Assembly: GCA_016786595.1 (NCBI GenBank)
Contig: JAEUWB010000018.1
Coordinates: forward strand, 1-64,000
Direction: 5' to 3'
Length of the DNA stretch: 64,000 nt
DNA from: a bacterium
GTDB lineage: Bacteria; Bdellovibrionota_C; UBA2361; SZUA-149; JAEUWB01
Shown: piece after piece, positions 46,301 to 54,370 of the stretch
Layout of the letters: every line of letters begins with the position of its first letter
Position numbering within the stretch: the stretch's first letter is position 1
Program-made: the position numbers and the translations under genes
Notes under the pieces: generated by a model
The model's input: the letters and a program-made list of their open reading frames with translations, nothing else
Databases searched by the model: none
What the model was told of the DNA's origin: nothing

Positions 46301-49300
46301 CGACTTTAAATTCCTATGATGCTTACAATAATATCTTGTCGATCAAAAGAACTACGCCAACTGCGTATGGAGAAACGAATACGTATACGTATTTACCAGC
46401 AGATGAGTTGTCATGGACAATTGGCTTGCATAGTAGCGAAGTTCGTAGTGCTTCCGTCGCAAATGGTAGTTCGCAATCGTATTCAATCTTTAACACCTTT
46501 GATACGCAGCGGCGCCGGCTATTAAGTTCTACTACGACTTGGATGCAAAACTTAAATTCCATGACCTTAAGGATAGATTATACCTACGATTCTCGAGGAA
46601 ATATTCTGACTGAAAAAATCTCTGGCACGAACATCTCAACACGTCAGATGGATACGATTTATGACGCTTTTGGGCAATTCCCTACTCAGAGTATGAACGC
46701 TCTAGGTCATATCGAGCGCTACTATTTCAATAGTAAATTCGGAGTGCTCGACAGCACTATCGATGTAAATAATCAGATGACGGATAATTATTACGATACG
46801 TTTAGTCGATACATTGGGACGCTAAGACCAGACGGAACCATTACGTCTATTGACTATTGTTATACGCCGACATTGGCTGAAATCCCTCCATTATATAGTC
46901 ATTCGATCGTTATCAGAGAAACCGGGAAACCAGAAAGACGAATGCACTTTGACAATCTGGGACGAAGTCTTAGAAGTGTGAAAATCGGCTTTGATGGAAC
47001 TCCAATCTTTGTTGATAATAAATTTGATGGATTGATGAGACTAATATCGACAACTGTGCCGTATTTTCAAGGACAAAACACTAACGTTCCCGCAAAGATT
47101 TATCAGTATGATCCAATCGACCGCCCAGCAAAAATTACCTATCCAACTGGAGCGATCTCGCAATTTACTTATCAAGCTCCAGCGGTGGTTATTGCTAATC
47201 CGGTTGTGGGCGCGACAACTTATGGGCGGACTGTCCGGGAATTGAGAACAGGAAATCGGGAAAGTATCTCCAGCTATAACGATTTAGGCCAGTTAATTCA
47301 AACACATGACGTCAGCAGTTCCAATGGAACAATGCTACAAATGCAGAGTTATTCTTATGATACTTATGGAAATTTATTCAAAACAGTAGACGCCAATGGA
47401 AATATCACTACTGCAACTAATGATAACTTAGGATATCAACTTTCGTTAAATGACCCTGACCGAGGATTAAATTCTTATAACTATGATGCGCTCGGCCAAG
47501 TCATGTCGAGCAAAGACGCCCGAGGCTTAATTACGATGTATCAGTATGACCTACTAGGCCGGTTAAAGATTCGTTCAGACGCATCAGGAGTCAGCCAGTG
47601 GACATATGATTTGGCAAAGAAGGGAACTCTTTCTAGATTACAAGGTAGCAATGGATACATAGCACAGTATTCATATGACACGCTTACCCGACCTTCTGCT
47701 GTCTTAGAAACTATTCAAGGTAGTAATTACACTACAAGTTTTGCTTATGATTCATCAGGACGTATGTCCGAGATCACATACCCAGGTGCACCGTTAATGA
47801 AGGTTGCCTATGGATATAATACTTTTGGATATCTTGCACGTGTTTATAACCCAGCGAATAACGGCAATTACTGGCAATTAGTCAAAGCCAATGAGCGCTT
47901 GCAGTCCGGTCATTTCATTCTAGGGAATAACGTAGAAGAAAAGCGAACATACCACCGGTCGTCAGGTCAAGTTGCAGGTATTAATACGAATAAAGTTGGC
48001 AGCACAAACTTTTATCAGCAACTTGTTTACTATTATGACAATCTAAGCCGTCTTAGCGCCGAGTACGATATTAAAAATGGCTATATCCTGTCGCATCAGT
48101 ATGATGCGATCGACCGCATTACGCATTCAACGTCGTGTAACTTCTTATATGTCTGCAGCGCTCCAAAAACATATAGCTATGATAAAATTGGCAATATCCT
48201 CTCAAAGTCAGACCTAGGAAATTATTTATACGCTCCTGGCGCTAAGCCACACGCAGTAAAATCAATTACGCCATACTCTGGCCCGCAAATTAACTTCCAA
48301 TATGATTTGGCCGGCAACACCTTATCTGGAAATGGTAAAAATTATGCTTGGGATCCACAGGGAATGCCCTCAAGAATTAGTGATGGTGTTAACGACATAT
48401 TAATATCTTATAATCCGGACTTGAAGAAAATTGCTGTGCAAGACGGATTAAACACTTTCCGAACCCATTATGTCGGGAAGATTTATGAGTCAACCGTGAA
48501 TAGTTTGGGCAGTTTTCAGAAGCGCTTTGTTTACGTAGGCGATGCGATTGTCGCTACAAGATTTGACACGTTTGTTGGGATAACACCACAAGTCACGCTA
48601 CTTTATCATAATACGGACCGCTTGGGCTCAATAACCGCAGTGACAAATAGTTCGGGCAATCTTGTAAGTGGACACAAGTTTGATCCGTTTGGGCAGGCAG
48701 TAAGTAGTGGCATTTCCTCAAATCAGCGTGGATTTACCGGACATGAGTATTATCAAAATCTCAAATTGATTGACATGAATGCCCGGGTTTATGACCCAAT
48801 TACTGCGCGGTTTGCTTCGGCAGACACGCTCGTGCCGGATGTAACTAATTCGCAGAGCTTTAATCGCTATAGTTATGTCAACAATAGTCCAACAATGTTT
48901 ACAGATCCAAGTGGTCATGCGCAAATACCGCCTGACCCGATTGCCTTTAGTGGAACTAGTGCGGTCGTAGATATCTCTGCCAATATTTCAGCGGTTAATA
49001 CATTCAGAGGAGTCGACGGAATGGGATTTATATCGGTAGTGAATTCTGCGAATGCGGCGATGAGATTGAATCAAGACATGCAACCACTGCAAACCTTTAA
49101 ACCGATCCAAGGCACGCTTGTTGCGGAACGGGATGCGACAAATGTAAGTATGATCAGAAACTTTCGCAACGGTTCTGATCCTCTAATGATTGCGAAAACG
49201 GAACTGGAAATGCAGCAAATGTTTGAAGATCGGAAAATTGTTTTAAATGCCGCATTCTGGTTTTTTCCCGAAGTCAAAGCCGTAAGTATGATTGATAAGT

Positions 49301-49605
49301 CCTTTACGGCTATTAATTTACTGTCAACAATAAATAAAGAAGATCCAACCTCAAGCGATTTAGTCGACGTAGGTAGTTCGACGAAAGATCTTGTTACGCC
49401 GTATAAGCCAACTGACTACTCGTTAACTAGGAAAGCTTTATCTGGCGTTAAGTCAATAGTGATCGATTATGGCATAAGTCAGGCACTAGAATTGTTTAAG
49501 ACTCCAAAGTCTGCGGCTTATAATTCTAAATCAAATATGCTGGTTGCTGAGCCCGATGCCACGTATGTCAAGCCACCTGTGATCTTTTCACTGCCTATGA
49601 GATAA
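43393..49605 (+). CDS. Giant secreted SpvB/FG-GAP/Rhs protein resembling a fused TcB-TcC cocoon
   Basis: This 2070-residue protein has a Sec signal peptide (ILALLFCLVFCIEEIQAQ). An SpvB-like domain follows from about residue 35 (HYDIPIVVPPATNGMQPQL and HLGMGWQLSG). At least seven FG-GAP/VCBS motifs lie between about 425 and 785 (DFNGDGKTDAF, DFDGDGKTDII, DPDGDGRSDII). YD/Rhs repeats run from about 1060 to 1650. The Rhs core ends with DRLGSITAVTNSSGNL, ARVYDPITARFASAD and YVNNSPTMFTDPSGH (about 1838-1842). The last 228 residues are unlike Rhs and would be the variable effector part. No TcA-like gene and no same-strand immunity gene follow. The 197 bp upstream, shared with htpX, contain a distant 10-bp inverted repeat (43237-43246 and 43325-43334). 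Confidence 0.9.
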   Translation: MKKICLLAPILALLFCLVFCIEEIQAQQSCLKGTLPGEFEVDHLGQAHYDIPIVVPPATNGMQPQLSFHYSSMGGASHLGMGWQLSGLSAITRCNANRHQDGYIGSVHFDVQDRFCLDGQKLQLMTGIYGLQGSTYRTSVDSQSLIVAYDLGQGNTGPEHFMVYTKDGLVYEYGGNAIASNGRILTNGLSPAEVRVWALSRVYDRSGNFMKFTYGVSDGDYFPASIEYSGICAVQRNSSGLPINCIEERQPYNLIRFQHALGQSESLWVGGSYIRVKQLLSKVSIFAHGSAVGSYNLSYQSSPGIQTERPRLDAIKRCDQSGVCLSPTRFIWTDPATGSQSYDARNAGVWGTGFGGKTTVTKDTLVGDWSPDIGSALGTIALIQGATPIPIALPGFRSNGFSISASVGIGPVSVNFAYNRSKVLQDFLADFNGDGKTDAFQIHPTGGGSEVYVWLSDGTQFVSQGMWGIVDSIEDFRLGDFDGDGKTDIINFLYSSNSTQILYSTGSGFNTVFSSIAAGSAEDVIIADVNGDARSDVIEFEKKKEFGNYNPNKTKPKVWLSKDVGFNTTVIDFSSAYNFPRVDQIHLGDINGDGLSDVVTADPGNAFNTPEIKVYLSNGAQFSEIQTIYPGLHNSDLNKKTVTTLADVNGDRLADLLIFDPDMDTLGNIHNSPLDVFLSTGSIANAPYATTLVRDSSFDVSDTGFFYRTNVFTRPDFIGQIADINGDGKSDLVRFVQNATNDVEVQLSSANGFLPPIVWANGVAGHDEILIGDPDGDGRSDIISFHQDTNNSAEVWLSDMFLFPDRIASIFDGHGKRIDISYKPISDDSIYTGDTPLTSFDVLTRHQRGAFYVVESIGRSNGNDGMYSETHAYRGSKAHLSYGLLGFEEITTSDPQRQFSRIAKYNQLYPLTGTTASETLRTANLVNVLQDVHTWKTQSNTLNPQVKRVYLEKTVRNERELNSATISNVTTLNSYDAYNNILSIKRTTPTAYGETNTYTYLPADELSWTIGLHSSEVRSASVANGSSQSYSIFNTFDTQRRRLLSSTTTWMQNLNSMTLRIDYTYDSRGNILTEKISGTNISTRQMDTIYDAFGQFPTQSMNALGHIERYYFNSKFGVLDSTIDVNNQMTDNYYDTFSRYIGTLRPDGTITSIDYCYTPTLAEIPPLYSHSIVIRETGKPERRMHFDNLGRSLRSVKIGFDGTPIFVDNKFDGLMRLISTTVPYFQGQNTNVPAKIYQYDPIDRPAKITYPTGAISQFTYQAPAVVIANPVVGATTYGRTVRELRTGNRESISSYNDLGQLIQTHDVSSSNGTMLQMQSYSYDTYGNLFKTVDANGNITTATNDNLGYQLSLNDPDRGLNSYNYDALGQVMSSKDARGLITMYQYDLLGRLKIRSDASGVSQWTYDLAKKGTLSRLQGSNGYIAQYSYDTLTRPSAVLETIQGSNYTTSFAYDSSGRMSEITYPGAPLMKVAYGYNTFGYLARVYNPANNGNYWQLVKANERLQSGHFILGNNVEEKRTYHRSSGQVAGINTNKVGSTNFYQQLVYYYDNLSRLSAEYDIKNGYILSHQYDAIDRITHSTSCNFLYVCSAPKTYSYDKIGNILSKSDLGNYLYAPGAKPHAVKSITPYSGPQINFQYDLAGNTLSGNGKNYAWDPQGMPSRISDGVNDILISYNPDLKKIAVQDGLNTFRTHYVGKIYESTVNSLGSFQKRFVYVGDAIVATRFDTFVGITPQVTLLYHNTDRLGSITAVTNSSGNLVSGHKFDPFGQAVSSGISSNQRGFTGHEYYQNLKLIDMNARVYDPITARFASADTLVPDVTNSQSFNRYSYVNNSPTMFTDPSGHAQIPPDPIAFSGTSAVVDISANISAVNTFRGVDGMGFISVVNSANAAMRLNQDMQPLQTFKPIQGTLVAERDATNVSMIRNFRNGSDPLMIAKTELEMQQMFEDRKIVLNAAFWFFPEVKAVSMIDKSFTAINLLSTINKEDPTSSDLVDVGSSTKDLVTPYKPTDYSLTRKALSGVKSIVIDYGISQALELFKTPKSAAYNSKSNMLVAEPDATYVKPPVIFSLPMR

Positions 49606-50005
49606 ATTTCACTCGTTTCACCCAAGGCACAATTTCGAAATCTAGATCGTAAGTTGCAACTTGGGTGATTTGATTGACTTCCATGCAAGCGATATGAATA
49701 GCATCTCGAGTGGTTAGTTTTGGATAATCTTCAAGAAGCCTTCTAGCACGTAATAGTTCTTCATTTCCAATTGGGAGAATCGCCAGATCTAAGATTTGAA
49801 TACTATCAAAGCAGTTAAATGCAACTTCACGCTTGTTGATTGCAATATAACGATGCAAAATCTCCTGTAAAACTTCACTATTTATGCAATATTTTTCTCG
49901 ACTCGTTGGTCGTAGGAGCCCCTCCAGGAATTTTTGGCAGGGTTTCTGCTCGGGGCTTGGTTTCCCGGCAGCATACATGAAGATATTTGCATCAATAAAA
50001 ATCAT
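49595..50005 (-). CDS. PIN-domain ribonuclease, VapC-type toxin
   Basis: This 136-residue protein starts MIFIDANIFMYAAG with the first PIN Asp. A mid-domain Glu is in NSEVLQEILHRYI, and C-terminal acidic residues are in TTRDAIHIACMEVNQ and YDLDFE. Such proteins are RNases that act as toxins of VapBC pairs. The ATG overlaps the stop of the upstream antitoxin gene (ATGA). Its 3' end overlaps the end of the Rhs gene by 11 bp in convergent orientation. Confidence 0.88.
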   Translation of the reverse strand: MIFIDANIFMYAAGKPSPEQKPCQKFLEGLLRPTSREKYCINSEVLQEILHRYIAINKREVAFNCFDSIQILDLAILPIGNEELLRARRLLEDYPKLTTRDAIHIACMEVNQITQVATYDLDFEIVPWVKRVKFIS

Positions 50006-50256
50006 TTATAGCGCCGTTTAAATGATTCCTTGATCATTGTATCTACGTCAGACACTGGAGCATTTTGGGAAAATAACTTCATTAGTGCAGTTTTTTTATT
50101 GTCGGTCGTGCACTCTCCGATAGAACTTAGCGCTTTGTCTCTTAAATGTCTGCGTGCCCACTCAGCTAGTGAAATTCCTTCACGTTTCGCCGCAGATTTG
50201 AGGAGATGCTCATCTCCTGGTGCAATCGGGATTTGCAATCTTTTAATCATACTCAT
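50002..50256 (-). CDS. Ribbon-helix-helix-type antitoxin of the PIN pair
   Basis: This 84-residue protein from the ATG at 50256 begins MSMIKRLQIPIAPGDEHLL, continues with KSAAKREGISLAEWARRHL, and has a charged C-terminal tail. The short strand and two helices fit a ribbon-helix-helix DNA-binding antitoxin. It precedes the PIN gene with overlapping stop/start. No ribosome binding site precedes any candidate start (50310, 50256 or 50250). A TATACT box on the minus strand (50264-50269) places the likely transcript start at the ATG, so the mRNA may be leaderless. Confidence 0.75.
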   Translation of the reverse strand: MSMIKRLQIPIAPGDEHLLKSAAKREGISLAEWARRHLRDKALSSIGECTTDNKKTALMKLFSQNAPVSDVDTMIKESFKRRYK

Positions 50257-50268
50257 ATGTATGAGTAT
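50249..50268. promoter_or_regulatory. Perfect palindrome overlapping the antitoxin start, probable operator
   Basis: ATACTCATA (50249-50257) and TATGAGTAT (50260-50268) are exact reverse complements separated by 2 nt. The palindrome covers both the start codon and most of the predicted -10 box on the minus strand. This is the expected place for autorepression by a ribbon-helix-helix antitoxin or antitoxin-toxin complex. Confidence 0.65.
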
Positions 50269-50312
50269 AGCTGATATTTCTATAAACTGGAAATTTAATT
50301 TTTTATCCATAG

Positions 50313-50918
50313 TTACGATAGATTATCCCAGCGCTTTTTAGTGAAAGTTGATAACTCAATATATAATCTCTCAATCAATCCGCGCCTTGATGCTCTATCC
50401 TGAAAATAAATCGAAATGGCCTGGACAAATAAATCTCGCACTTGCAAATAGCTGATAGTCAGCACACTGCCTTGTAGTTCCAAATACTGCGCCATTAAAA
50501 TCTCTAAACCCTCCAGGCGCAATGTCATCCCCCCATAAGCCTCACTCCAATATAAACCAAGCCGTTCATCACGCTTACGAAACCACTCTTCGACAAGTGC
50601 AGCGCGAGCTGACGAGTAATTCTCCTTGAAATATCCGCGAACTGAATCAGGCAAACGCTCGTTATTAGATGAAAATATTACCTCCTGCCCACGGTCAGAA
50701 AGCTCAATCGTTAGAATTACTTGATCATTGTCGACAATTTCACAGCAAATATTTTTTTGGATACACGCCTCCCGTCCGTAGAAAAATAGACTACGGCCAG
50801 GTTTAGAAAAAAGCAGCACAAAGTCGGCTAAGTTGTTAACTTGACTCAGGATGCTGCGAATTTCTAGTTCATGCTCAGGAGTTGGAATCGACTTCCAACT
50901 CAGATGTCGATAAAACAT
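50313..50918 (-). CDS. Hypothetical protein
   Basis: This unrecognised soluble protein has about 201 residues from the ATG at 50918, with AAGG about 12 nt upstream. A TTG at 50954 would add 12 residues but has no ribosome binding site. It is rich in charged residues, with LFSKPGRSLFFYGREACIQ early and YWSEAYGGMTLRLEGLEIL in the middle, and is helical towards the C-terminus. No signal peptide or membrane segment is seen. It lies just upstream of the antitoxin gene on the same strand but is separated from it by the operator. Confidence 0.5.
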   Translation of the reverse strand: MFYRHLSWKSIPTPEHELEIRSILSQVNNLADFVLLFSKPGRSLFFYGREACIQKNICCEIVDNDQVILTIELSDRGQEVIFSSNNERLPDSVRGYFKENYSSARAALVEEWFRKRDERLGLYWSEAYGGMTLRLEGLEILMAQYLELQGSVLTISYLQVRDLFVQAISIYFQDRASRRGLIERLYIELSTFTKKRWDNLS

Positions 50919-51025
50919 TCGCTTTAAACCTTGTAGACTCGTCAAAATTGTCAAATGGTAACAATAGAATTATCGTCCGTTTGGGAGTGAGTTGTGACTG
51001 GGACGCTAAAAAAAATTAAATCGGC

Positions 51026-51592
51026 ATGAATTTAAGGATTCTTAAATACCTCTGGAATGTAGCCGTTGCTGCGACAGTTACATACTGCGCCTATCATGTT
51101 TTTATCACTAACAAGAATCGATTAATTTCTCCGTTTGGTAAAAATTTGGCTTTAGTTCTCGAAGCACGACAAACAAGCATGGCAGTGTGCCCAGGATCCA
51201 ATCGGCAAATGCATCCCGAGTTGCGCGTGGCAGTCAGAGCAGCGGCAGCCAAATATGATCTAGATCAGACCTTATTACTTGCCGTTGTCGCAACCGAGTC
51301 AGCTTGTAAAACTGACGCAGTTTCCCCAAAAGGAGCTCGCGGAGCAATGCAAGTCATGCCTGCAACCGGGGCAGAAGTTGGGACCGACGAGCTTGAGCGC
51401 ACGTATGACAACGTTTTTGCAGGCGCAAGCTATTTACGTAAGATGCTTGACCAATTCGGAGATGAGAAATTAGCGCTAGCTGCCTATAATTGCGGCCCTG
51501 CTTGCGTGCGGCGTGCCAAGGGCATTCCGAAAAATAAAGAAACATCCGAGTATGTGAGAAAAGTCACAAAACTAAAAAAAGAAATTATTTAG
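51026..51592 (+). CDS. Membrane-anchored lytic transglycosylase (SLT domain)
   Basis: This 188-residue protein has an N-terminal membrane or signal helix (LWNVAVAATVTYCAYHVF) followed by an SLT domain. The domain has the catalytic Glu91 in LAVVATESACKTDAVSPKG. ARGAMQVMPATG, DNVFAGASYLRKML and ALAAYNCGPACVRR follow, all typical lysozyme-like transglycosylase motifs. It would cleave peptidoglycan in the periplasm. Its 3' end overlaps the small Cys-rich gene on the minus strand by 8 bp. Confidence 0.88.
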   Translation: MNLRILKYLWNVAVAATVTYCAYHVFITNKNRLISPFGKNLALVLEARQTSMAVCPGSNRQMHPELRVAVRAAAAKYDLDQTLLLAVVATESACKTDAVSPKGARGAMQVMPATGAEVGTDELERTYDNVFAGASYLRKMLDQFGDEKLALAAYNCGPACVRRAKGIPKNKETSEYVRKVTKLKKEII

Positions 51593-51746
51593 GGAAACTC
51601 TGGGGCGTTTCACTTTTTTTGTTTTTCTCCGCACAACAACCCCCACAAGATTTTTCCCCTTTGCTGCGACGCAGACGTTGAAAAAGCCCAAATGCAGCAA
51701 GTATCACTACAACAATAATTACCAGTGATTCGAGTTCATCATGCAT
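51585..51746 (-). CDS. FeoB-associated Cys-rich membrane protein
   Basis: This 53-residue protein begins MHDELESLVIIVVVILAA, a single membrane helix. A basic stretch (FQRLRRSKGEK) and the Cys cluster SCGGCC follow, before a short charged tail. Small proteins of this layout are known next to feoB (FeoB-associated Cys-rich family) and are thought to assist ferrous iron transport. It starts 5 bp after the feoB stop on the same strand, so it is the third gene of a feoA-feoB operon. Confidence 0.85.
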   Translation of the reverse strand: MHDELESLVIIVVVILAAFGLFQRLRRSKGEKSCGGCCAEKNKKSETPQSFPK

Positions 51747-51751
51747 AAATT

Positions 51752-53815
51752 TCAAAGCCCCAGGCTGTATGCTACGTTATAGGTTAACATCGAGGCAAGA
51801 TAAGCAAGTAGTGTTAAATATCCAAACATAATGATCGGCCATTTATATGACCGAGTTTCTCGGTAACAGACCGACAAAGTCGACATACACTGACAAGCAA
51901 AGACAAAAAAGACCAGTAGTGACAAAGCTGTTGCAATTGAAAAATCTCCTTGTAGGTGCCGCTCTTTGAGTAATTGCAAGAGTGAGTGCGAATTTTCGCC
52001 CTCTGTGGAGACGTTATACATCGTGGCTAGGCTACTCACAAAAACTTCACGCGCAGCAAAAGCAGCAATCAGGCCAACGCCAATCTCCCAATTAAAACCC
52101 AGCGGCTTAAGCGCTGGCTCGAGGATATGCCCAAGCTGCCCGGCAAAACTACTTCGCGCACGAATATCGGCTTGGGGTTCGTCATAATGCGGATAGGTGG
52201 TAAGAAACCAAAGAATAATTGAACAAAGAAAAATAATCGTCCCGGCGTTCTTGAGAAAACCTAAAACTTGATCCCAGACTTGTCGTAGCGTTGTTCTAAG
52301 GGACGGCGCACGCAGTGGGGGAAGTTCTAAGACAAACACCGTTGGGTTATGGTGTAAAAAACCACGGCGCATAATTAATGCTACAAATAAGGCGCCAATA
52401 ATGCCTAAAAAATAAAGACCAAAGAAGGTTATACTTTGTAGCGAGAAAACGCCTAAAACTGTGGTTGCGGGGATTACCGCGGCAATGATCAAAGTATAGA
52501 CTGGCAGTCTCGCACTGCAACTCATTAGTGGGATAACCATGATTGTTGTCAGGCGGTCGGCCCATGAGGGAATAGAACGAGTTGAAAGAATTCCTGGTAT
52601 TGCGCAGCCAAAAGAATTTAGCAGTGGCACAAATCCACGACCCTGCAGGCCAAAGGGTCGCATGATGCGGTCCATTAAGACTGCTGCGCGTGCCAGGTAG
52701 CCACTATCTTCCAAAAATCCCAAGAATAAAAATAGCAAAGCAATCTGCGGAACAAAGACAACTACGCTGCCTACTCCTGCGAGAATGCCATCGACAAGCA
52801 GGCTTTGGATTTGTCCAGGAGGGATAATTTGTATCAGTGCGCCACTAATTTTTGTAATTAAGCTATCGAGCAATTCAGTTGGCACGCTCGACCAGGAAAA
52901 TATTGCTTGAAACATGCAAAACATCATGATTGCAAACGTAGCAAGTCCAGTGTACTTGCCGGAAATAAAATTATCAATTTTAGCGCGCCATGAAAATTGT
53001 TTTAATTCGGGTAGGCGCTGCACGTCGCGGGCAACACTATGCGCCCATTGATAGCGTCCTGAAGCTTCGTAAGAAAACGGATCGATTCCACTTGTAATTA
53101 ATCGCGCGCGCGCCTGATTAATCAATTCACGCTCGCTTGCGCTTGCGGGCACGATCGACTGAGATAAGTAGGCGCCTGCTAAAACATAAGGAGAGGGGGA
53201 ATTGGCCACACTCTCTAGGTCTGTTCTGATATGTTCTAACTCTTCACGAACCTGTTCTGATGCTTTATTCCAAGAGAGTAGATGCGGCGCGTCTTTTTGC
53301 TCGAGAGCGAGTAGATCTTCAATTTTTTTCTGCAGCTCATCAAGTCCAGATTTGGTGCGAGCTGAAATTGAGACAACAGGCAGATTTGTTTTTTTCTCTA
53401 GTAAATCGCGATAAATTGTAATACCCGCTGACTCAACCTCATCCATCATATTCAAGCAAAGAATGGTCGGAGTGTTTTGGTCGAGTAATTGTGAAATCAA
53501 ATAGAGGTTACGCTCGAGGTTAATTGCATCGGCGATAATTAAAATTAAATCCGGGGTTCGAGTGTGGGTATCTAAGCCTAGTATGATATTTGAGGTGATT
53601 TGCTCGTCAAAGGAACTGCCGCCAATGCCGTAAATGCCTGGTAAGTCCGAGAGGATGATTTTTTTTCCTGAAGGGAGCTGCAGAGCTCCTTCTTTTTTCT
53701 CTACGGTGACGCCAGGGTAATTTGCGACTTTATAGTTAGAACCAGTCAGCGCATTAAATAAGGTCGTTTTGCCAGAATTTGGTGTACCGACAAGTGCGAT
53801 AAAAGGTGTGCGCAC
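51752..53815 (-). CDS. feoB: Ferrous iron transport protein B
   Basis: FeoB is the inner-membrane Fe2+ permease with an N-terminal G domain. The 687 residues show G1 GTPNSGKTTLFNAL, the switch YPGVTVEKKEG, G3 LSDLPGIYG and the G4-like LNMMDEVE. A helical spacer and the polytopic part follow, including FLEDSGYLARAAVLMDR and FGCAIPGILSTR. The conserved gate-type Cys lies in the latter, with SCSARLPVYTL after it. It lies 11 bp after feoA. Confidence 0.97.
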   Translation of the reverse strand: MRTPFIALVGTPNSGKTTLFNALTGSNYKVANYPGVTVEKKEGALQLPSGKKIILSDLPGIYGIGGSSFDEQITSNIILGLDTHTRTPDLILIIADAINLERNLYLISQLLDQNTPTILCLNMMDEVESAGITIYRDLLEKKTNLPVVSISARTKSGLDELQKKIEDLLALEQKDAPHLLSWNKASEQVREELEHIRTDLESVANSPSPYVLAGAYLSQSIVPASASERELINQARARLITSGIDPFSYEASGRYQWAHSVARDVQRLPELKQFSWRAKIDNFISGKYTGLATFAIMMFCMFQAIFSWSSVPTELLDSLITKISGALIQIIPPGQIQSLLVDGILAGVGSVVVFVPQIALLFLFLGFLEDSGYLARAAVLMDRIMRPFGLQGRGFVPLLNSFGCAIPGILSTRSIPSWADRLTTIMVIPLMSCSARLPVYTLIIAAVIPATTVLGVFSLQSITFFGLYFLGIIGALFVALIMRRGFLHHNPTVFVLELPPLRAPSLRTTLRQVWDQVLGFLKNAGTIIFLCSIILWFLTTYPHYDEPQADIRARSSFAGQLGHILEPALKPLGFNWEIGVGLIAAFAAREVFVSSLATMYNVSTEGENSHSLLQLLKERHLQGDFSIATALSLLVFFVFACQCMSTLSVCYRETRSYKWPIIMFGYLTLLAYLASMLTYNVAYSLGL

Positions 53816-53826
53816 AGTTAGTTGAG

Positions 53827-54081
53827 CTAGTCTTGATCGTTAACACGAATATGGCTTGCTTCAGATTTGCGAAGTGACCAGAGCGTATTAGCTACAGAAA
53901 CAGTGATTGGGCATCCTAGTGGAGCAATTGAATGGACCGAAACTTCGCGACCATTGGTTAGTCCAAGTGAAAGGAGTTTGCGTTTGAGTTCTGCACATTC
54001 ACATTGAACCGAGGAAACCACGCACGATTCACCGGCTTTCAGTTCAGACAGACAGCGCTCTTTTCCTTTTTCACAGAACAT
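53827..54081 (-). CDS. feoA: Ferrous iron transport protein A
   Basis: FeoA is a small SH3-like protein that supports FeoB function in the cytoplasm. The 84 residues include LKAGESCVVSSVQCECAEL, LLSLGLTNGREVSVHSIAP and the end WSLRKSEASHIRV. It carries four or five Cys, more than E. coli FeoA. It starts the feo operon. The upstream region contains two palindromes and three TAACTAT words rather than an obvious Fur box. Confidence 0.9.
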   Translation of the reverse strand: MFCEKGKERCLSELKAGESCVVSSVQCECAELKRKLLSLGLTNGREVSVHSIAPLGCPITVSVANTLWSLRKSEASHIRVNDQD

Positions 54082-54143
54082 AAGTATCCAAAAGATATGT
54101 TAGTCGATTATGTAACTATTTAACTATATAGAGCATACATGAT

Positions 54144-54194
54144 CTTGCTTGGTATATCAAGCAAGTAGTGTAACTATCTCAATTTTATTGAGAT
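54144..54194. promoter_or_regulatory. Two adjacent palindromes upstream of feoA
   Basis: CTTGCTTG/CAAGCAAG (54144-54151 and 54158-54165) and ATCTCAAT/ATTGAGAT (54176-54183 and 54187-54194) are both perfect. They lie 60-115 bp upstream of the feoA start, in a 289-bp gap shared with the plus-strand gene starting at 54371. TAACTAT also recurs around them. They may be operators for either gene. No strong match to the classic Fur consensus is seen. Confidence 0.45.
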
Positions 54195-54370
54195 TTTATT
54201 GTTCGCAAAAAAGCAAGGCCCTTAATGCTTCGATTATCATTCAATATTACATAACAAATCAAAACCATGACTTAAAATACGAAAAGGCAGGCTTTTCGTG
54301 GGTAGATTGCTGTAATGAGTCAAAAAGGTGTAGTAGGAGCGACAAAAGTTTGAGTAAGAGGTTTATCGCA

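Noticed and set aside
54149-54370. Upstream in-frame extension of the secreted Ig-like protein
   Set aside because: It would place about 74 odd residues before a typical signal peptide and cover the palindromes, so the ATG at 54371 fits better.
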